The translations under genes were made by a program, and so were the position numbers. A stretch of 64,000 nt of DNA from CAVVAE01 sp963746185 (GTDB taxonomy: Bacteria > Actinomycetota > Actinomycetes > Propionibacteriales > Nocardioidaceae), in NCBI GenBank assembly GCA_963746185.1, contig CAVVAE010000004.1:1302001-1366000 (forward strand), in the 5' to 3' direction. The notes beneath the pieces are model-generated. The model worked only from the letters and a program-made list of their open reading frames with translations, was not told where the DNA came from and ran no database searches. Below are positions 60,257-64,000 of the stretch, one piece after another; position 1 is the stretch's first letter, and each line of letters starts with the position of its first letter.

Positions 60257-61266
60257 CTGGTTCGTGCCGCTCCCGCACCCGCCACCGCTTTCGCAGGTGG
60301 CGCAGTGGTCGGCTGGGGCCGTCGTTCAGACGCGACGACCAACGCCACGGCGACGACGACCACAGCACCGCCGACGAGGATCGCGCCAGTGATCGGCTCG
60401 GACAAGATGAGCCAACCGAGGAAGACGGCGACCACCGGGTTGACGTAGGCGTAGGTGGCGACGAGCGAGATCGGCGCCGACGAGAGTACCCAGACGTACG
60501 CCGAGAACGCCACGACCGAGCCAAACGTCACGAGATAGGCCCAGGCCAACCACGCGTCGAGAGGCGCTGCCTGGGGAAGCACGTGCTCACCGCGGATGGT
60601 GGCGCCGACCAGCAGGAACACCGAGCCGAAAAGCATCTCGTAGACCGTGGTGACGAATGGATTTCGCGGTAGCGACAAGCGCGGTGTCGCCCATGATCCG
60701 AACGACCAGCAAATGGTGGCGACCACGATGATGAGGCACGCGGCCCACCTGACGTCTCCGCCGAGCCCGGTCGCGGTCACCAGTCCCACCAGGCCGGCAA
60801 ACCCAAGCAGCACGCCGAACGTCGTACGGGGACGGGGCCAGTCACCTGCTGCGGCCCGAAAGACGATGACCCACAACGGCACGGCGGCGACGAGCAGCGC
60901 GGCGATTCCCGACGGCGATCCCATCTGCTCGCCGACACTGACCAACCCGTTACCGAGCGTCGGCAGCAGCAGCCCGAGCAGCGCGCACCCGAGGAGCTCG
61001 GACTTGTTCGTCCGCAAGACGCCGAGACCGCTGCGCAGCGCGAGGATCGCGCCGAGGATGAGGCCTGCTGCGCCGTAGCGCCACGAAGCCGACGACATGG
61101 CGGGCAGATCCTCGACCGTGACCCGGATCGCGAGGTAGGTGGAGCCCCAGACGACGTACACGATGCCGAGAGCGATGGCGACGAGGAGCGCTGACGCGGG
61201 CTTCGGGAGCGGAGTGCCGCCCCCTGAGCCTGTCATGAGTCTCGTGTCAGTTTGCTCCTGTCGCAT
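60253..61266 (-). CDS. EamA/DMT-family transporter
   Basis: The 337-residue permease shows ten hydrophobic helices in two repeats: LLVAIALGIVYVVWGSTYLAIRV, then SSASWRYGAAGLILGAIL in the first repeat and LVATYAYVNPVVAVFLGWLILSEPI in the second. The domain is typical of drug/metabolite exporters. The ATG at 61266 is 6 bases after TACTCT (61273-61278, minus), so it looks leaderless; ATG 61236 is an alternative that would trim ten polar residues. Confidence 0.88.
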   Translation of the reverse strand: MRQEQTDTRLMTGSGGGTPLPKPASALLVAIALGIVYVVWGSTYLAIRVTVEDLPAMSSASWRYGAAGLILGAILALRSGLGVLRTNKSELLGCALLGLLLPTLGNGLVSVGEQMGSPSGIAALLVAAVPLWVIVFRAAAGDWPRPRTTFGVLLGFAGLVGLVTATGLGGDVRWAACLIIVVATICWSFGSWATPRLSLPRNPFVTTVYEMLFGSVFLLVGATIRGEHVLPQAAPLDAWLAWAYLVTFGSVVAFSAYVWVLSSAPISLVATYAYVNPVVAVFLGWLILSEPITGAILVGGAVVVVAVALVVASERRPQPTTAPPAKAVAGAGAARTS

Positions 61267-61540
61267 GGTTCCAGAGTAGGTGGCCGACCCGCTCCGCGTC
61301 ACGCGGATTTCAGACAGCAAGGCGTGATTTCCCGCCACCGCATCGGACGCTGGCTGATTAGGCGTCCAGCAGGGCGGGTCGGTATCGTCTTCGCATGGTT
61401 GTGGTTGCTGTCACAGCACCACTCCGGCAGGCTCGCTGATCGCCGCACCACCAGCTGCGGAATCGCTGGTTTGCGTGAGTTGAGCCAGAACTGAGACGGT
61501 GCCGGCGATCCCGGTTCGCCGATGACGTGAGGGAGTGCGA

Positions 61541-62692
61541 GTGAGCAACTCTGGATTTGGTCCCGACCTCGGGAAGGTCTTCGGACCATCCCACGAAGGC
61601 GAAGGACCTGAGCTCATCCAACTGTTGACCCCCGAAGGTGAGCGGGTCGAGCACCCCGAGTTCTCCTTCGACCTCGACGACGAGGCCATCAAGGGTTTCT
61701 ACCGCGACCTCGTGCTGACGAGGCGGATCGACACCGAAGCCACCGCGCTCCAGCGGCAAGGTGAGCTCGGCATCTGGGCCAGCCTGCTCGGCCAAGAAGC
61801 CGCCCAGATCGGCTCCGGCCGCGCTCTGCGTGACCAGGACTACGCCTTCCCGACCTACCGCGAGCACGGCGTCGCCTGGTGCCGTGGCATCGACCCGCTC
61901 CACCTCTTAGGCCTGTTCCGCGGTGTCGACCAGGGCGGCTGGGACCCGCTGGCCGACAAGTTCGCGCTCTACACGATCGTTATCGGCGCACAGACCCTGC
62001 ACGCGACCGGCTATGCCATGGGGATGCAGCGCGACGGCGCCGTCGGCACCGGCGACCCCGACCGCGATGCCGCCGTGATCGCCTACTTCGGTGACGGCGC
62101 CACTAGCCAGGGCGACGTCAACGAGTCGTTCATCTGGGCCAGCGTCTTCAACGCGCCGGTGGTGTTCTTCTGCCAGAACAACCAGTGGGCCATCTCCGAG
62201 CCGATCGAGCGGCAGAGCCGGATCCCCCTCTACCAGCGTGCCCTCGGCTTCGGCTTCCCCGGGTTGCGGGTCGACGGCAACGACGTCCTCGCCGTGCACG
62301 CGGTGACGCAGGCGGCGTTGCAGCGTGCCCGCGAGGGAAGCGGCCCGACATTCGTCGAGGCCTACACCTACCGGATGGGCGCGCACACGACGTCTGACGA
62401 CCCGACGAAGTACCGCGTCACCGAGGACCTCGAGCACTGGAAGCTCAAAGACCCGATCGAGCGGGTCAAGGCCTACCTCTCCCGCAACGGTGTCGTCGAC
62501 GACGATTACCTCGCCGCGATCGAGTCGGAGGCCGACGAGCTGGCTGCACATCTACGTCAGGGCTGTCTCGACCTTCCCGACCCCAGCCCGCTCGACATCT
62601 TCGACCAGGTTTACGAAGAGACCACGGATGAACTCCAGGCGCAGAAGGCCCAGTTCGCCCACTACCTTTCGTCGTTCGAGGGGGCACACTGA
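61541..62692 (+). CDS. 2-oxoacid dehydrogenase E1 component, alpha subunit
   Basis: This is the thiamine-diphosphate subunit of a pyruvate or branched-chain 2-oxoacid dehydrogenase. The 383-residue product has the conserved GQEAAQIGSGRAL segment and the TPP/metal motif IAYFGDGATSQGDVNESFIWASVFNAPVVFFCQNNQWAIS, followed by YRMGAHTTSDDPTKYR, the phosphorylation-loop region. The GTG at 61541 has GAGGGAG at 61529-61535. The E1beta ATG lies within its TGA. Which oxoacid is used cannot be told; actinobacterial pdhABC/bkdABC operons look alike. Confidence 0.93.
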   Translation: MSNSGFGPDLGKVFGPSHEGEGPELIQLLTPEGERVEHPEFSFDLDDEAIKGFYRDLVLTRRIDTEATALQRQGELGIWASLLGQEAAQIGSGRALRDQDYAFPTYREHGVAWCRGIDPLHLLGLFRGVDQGGWDPLADKFALYTIVIGAQTLHATGYAMGMQRDGAVGTGDPDRDAAVIAYFGDGATSQGDVNESFIWASVFNAPVVFFCQNNQWAISEPIERQSRIPLYQRALGFGFPGLRVDGNDVLAVHAVTQAALQRAREGSGPTFVEAYTYRMGAHTTSDDPTKYRVTEDLEHWKLKDPIERVKAYLSRNGVVDDDYLAAIESEADELAAHLRQGCLDLPDPSPLDIFDQVYEETTDELQAQKAQFAHYLSSFEGAH

Positions 62693-63666
62693 TGGTTGCG
62701 ATCACGCTGGGCAAGGGCATCAACATGGGGCTTCGAGCCGCCATGGAGAAGGACCCCAAAGTCATCATCATGGGCGAGGACGTCGGCAAGCTCGGCGGCG
62801 TCTTCCGTATCACCGACGGCCTGCAGAAGGACTTCGGCGAGGACCGCGTCATCGACACTCCCCTGGCCGAGTCGGGAATTCTCGGTACGGCGGTCGGCCT
62901 GGCCATGCGCGGCTACCGCCCCGTCTGTGAGATCCAGTTCGACGGCTTCGTCTATCCGGCGTACGACCAGATCGTCAGCCAGGTCGCCAAGATGCACTTC
63001 CGCAGCCGCGGCCTGGTGAAGATGCCGATCGTCATCCGGATCCCCTTCGGTGGCGGCATCGGCGCGGTGGAGCACCACAGCGAGAGCCCCGAGGCCTACT
63101 TCGCCCACACGGCCGGCCTCAAGGTGGTGGCCTGCTCCAACCCGGTCGACGCCTACTGGATGATCCAGCAAGCCATCGACTCCGACGACCCGATCGTCTT
63201 CTTCGAGCCGAAGCGTCGCTACTGGGAGAAGGCCGAGCTCGACGAGTCCATCGCGCCCGATGGGTTGTGGAGCTCCCGGGTGGTCAAGCAGGGTGCCGAC
63301 CTCACCCTGATCGCCTACGGCCCGATGGTGAAGACCTGCCTGGAGGCCGCGATCGCTGCCGAAGGAGAAGGCAAGGACATCGAGGTCATCGACCTTCGCA
63401 CCTTGTCACCGATTGACATGGGGCCGGTGCATGCGTCGGTTCGCAAGACCGGACACGCTGTCGTGGTGCATGAGGCTCCGCTCAACCTCGGGCTCGGGTC
63501 GGAGATCGCCAGTCGGATCACCGAAGAGTGCTTCTACTCGCTGGAGTCTCCGGTCTTGAGGGTGGGCGGCTTCGACACGCCCTACCCGCCCAGCCGGATC
63601 GAGGAGGAGTACCTCCCCGACTTGGATCGCGTGCTCGACGCCGTCGATCGCTCGCTGGCGTACTGA
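62692..63666 (+). CDS. 2-oxoacid dehydrogenase E1 component, beta subunit
   Basis: The 324-residue E1beta has LGKGINMGLRAAMEKDPKVIIMGEDVGKLGGVF, the DTPLAESGILGTAVGLAMRG block with the conserved glutamate that activates thiamine, and MPIVIRIPFGGGIGAVEHHSESPEA. The C-terminal transketolase domain ends with EVIDLRTLSPIDMGPV...VVVHEAPLNLGLGSEI. Its ATG shares one base with the E1alpha stop (TGATG). It pairs with E1alpha in an alpha2beta2 tetramer. Confidence 0.95.
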   Translation: MVAITLGKGINMGLRAAMEKDPKVIIMGEDVGKLGGVFRITDGLQKDFGEDRVIDTPLAESGILGTAVGLAMRGYRPVCEIQFDGFVYPAYDQIVSQVAKMHFRSRGLVKMPIVIRIPFGGGIGAVEHHSESPEAYFAHTAGLKVVACSNPVDAYWMIQQAIDSDDPIVFFEPKRRYWEKAELDESIAPDGLWSSRVVKQGADLTLIAYGPMVKTCLEAAIAAEGEGKDIEVIDLRTLSPIDMGPVHASVRKTGHAVVVHEAPLNLGLGSEIASRITEECFYSLESPVLRVGGFDTPYPPSRIEEEYLPDLDRVLDAVDRSLAY

Positions 63667-63714
63667 CCATGTCTGACCGCGCCCTGGTCGCGCTGACTGA
63701 TTCGAAGGTGCCGC

Positions 63715-64000
63715 ATGTCTGATGTAAGGCAGTTCAAGCTCCCGGACGTCGGGGAGGGTCTCACCGAGGCCGAGATTGTCACCTGGAACGTCAAACCCGG
63801 CGACACCATCAAGGTGAACGACGTGATCGTCGAGATCGAGACCGCGAAGTCGCTGGTGGAGCTCCCCTCGCCGTACGCCGGCACGGTGACCGAGTTGATG
63901 GCGGCCGAGGGAGACACGGTCAACGTCGGCTCGCCCATCATCGCGATCGAAACCGGTGATGCCAGCGCAAAAGCGCCGGCAGCCGCTCCCCCTGACGAGA
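63715..64000 (+). CDS. 2-oxoacid dehydrogenase E2 (dihydrolipoamide acyltransferase), 3' end outside window
   Basis: The visible 95 residues form one lipoyl domain: FKLPDVGEGLTEAEIVTWNVKPGDTIKVNDVIVEIETAKSLVELPSPYAG, with the lipoylated lysine at residue 45 (ETAK). An Ala/Pro linker begins at the window edge. The peripheral-binding and catalytic domains lie beyond. GAAGGTG just upstream supports the ATG. This core subunit takes acyl groups from E1 and completes the operon order E1alpha-E1beta-E2. Confidence 0.93.
   Translation, partial: MSDVRQFKLPDVGEGLTEAEIVTWNVKPGDTIKVNDVIVEIETAKSLVELPSPYAGTVTELMAAEGDTVNVGSPIIAIETGDASAKAPAAAPPDE

Overview
The window is high-GC chromosomal DNA from an actinobacterium. 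The evidence is lineage-typical content: a mycothiol-dependent formaldehyde dehydrogenase (mscR), an MprA/MprB two-component pair next to a PepD/HtrA-type protease, the biotin synthase helper BsaP behind bioB, a HelD-type RNA polymerase remodeller, and many starts that look leaderless (TANNNT about 6-7 nt before ATG/GTG). Gene content resembles Nocardioidaceae, but I cannot fix the genus. No rRNA, tRNA, CRISPR array, insertion sequence or phage module is visible. This is core or lightly accessory chromosome rather than an island.

Layout. 1-4.6 kb: a truncated lysyl oxidase-like gene, a class III aminotransferase, a PPOX/F420-type protein, a HAD phosphatase and a BrkB/YihY membrane protein. 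4.6-5.8 kb: trpS behind a leader peptide with two Trp codons and a terminator (attenuator). 5.8-9.2 kb: divergent glpD and glpK. 9.3-11.5 kb: mscR, its metallo-hydrolase partner and a yeast-type cytosine deaminase. 11.5-25.3 kb: acyl-CoA metabolism (CoA-racemase, two acyl-CoA dehydrogenases, thiolase fadA, multifunctional fadB, two SDRs, an APH-like kinase, a histidine phosphatase) interrupted by an ABC transporter pair. 25.4-28.6 kb: a penicillin-binding protein and a secreted deacetylase-like protein, each split by a one-base frameshift. 28.6-33 kb: biotin genes bioA-bioF-bioD facing away from bioB-bsaP. 33-39.6 kb: an MFS exporter, an FAD oxidase, a GNAT, an unrecognised membrane-anchored protein and HelD. 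39.6-43.4 kb: three chorismate-using genes (PhzE-like fusion, pabA, pabB). 43.5-46.8 kb: mprA-mprB-htrA. 46.9-51.8 kb: fructosamine kinase, tyrosine phosphatase, holin-like protein, and a GntR regulator divergent from a DDAH-like hydrolase and an aromatic aminotransferase. 52-55.7 kb: a heterodimeric ABC exporter. 55.7-64 kb: tricorn protease, O-methyltransferase, EamA transporter, and the E1alpha-E1beta-E2 genes of a 2-oxoacid dehydrogenase, the last cut by the window edge.

How genes work together. fadA-fadB with the dehydrogenases and racemase form beta-oxidation capacity. The block at 20.6-24.5 kb looks like a split version of the eukaryotic ACAD10/ACAD11 proteins (kinase plus dehydrogenase) and may handle 4-hydroxyacyl-CoAs. 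The MprA/MprB system probably controls itself and the htrA protease through direct-repeat boxes placed identically in both promoters. The GntR protein probably represses the DDAH-like gene through a palindrome just downstream of a good promoter.

Quality caveat. Three genes (PBP, secreted deacetylase-like, htrA) each carry a single missing base, and in each case adding one C/G in a C/G run restores a continuous family-like protein. This pattern fits homopolymer under-calling as well as real decay, so the three should not be treated as proven pseudogenes.
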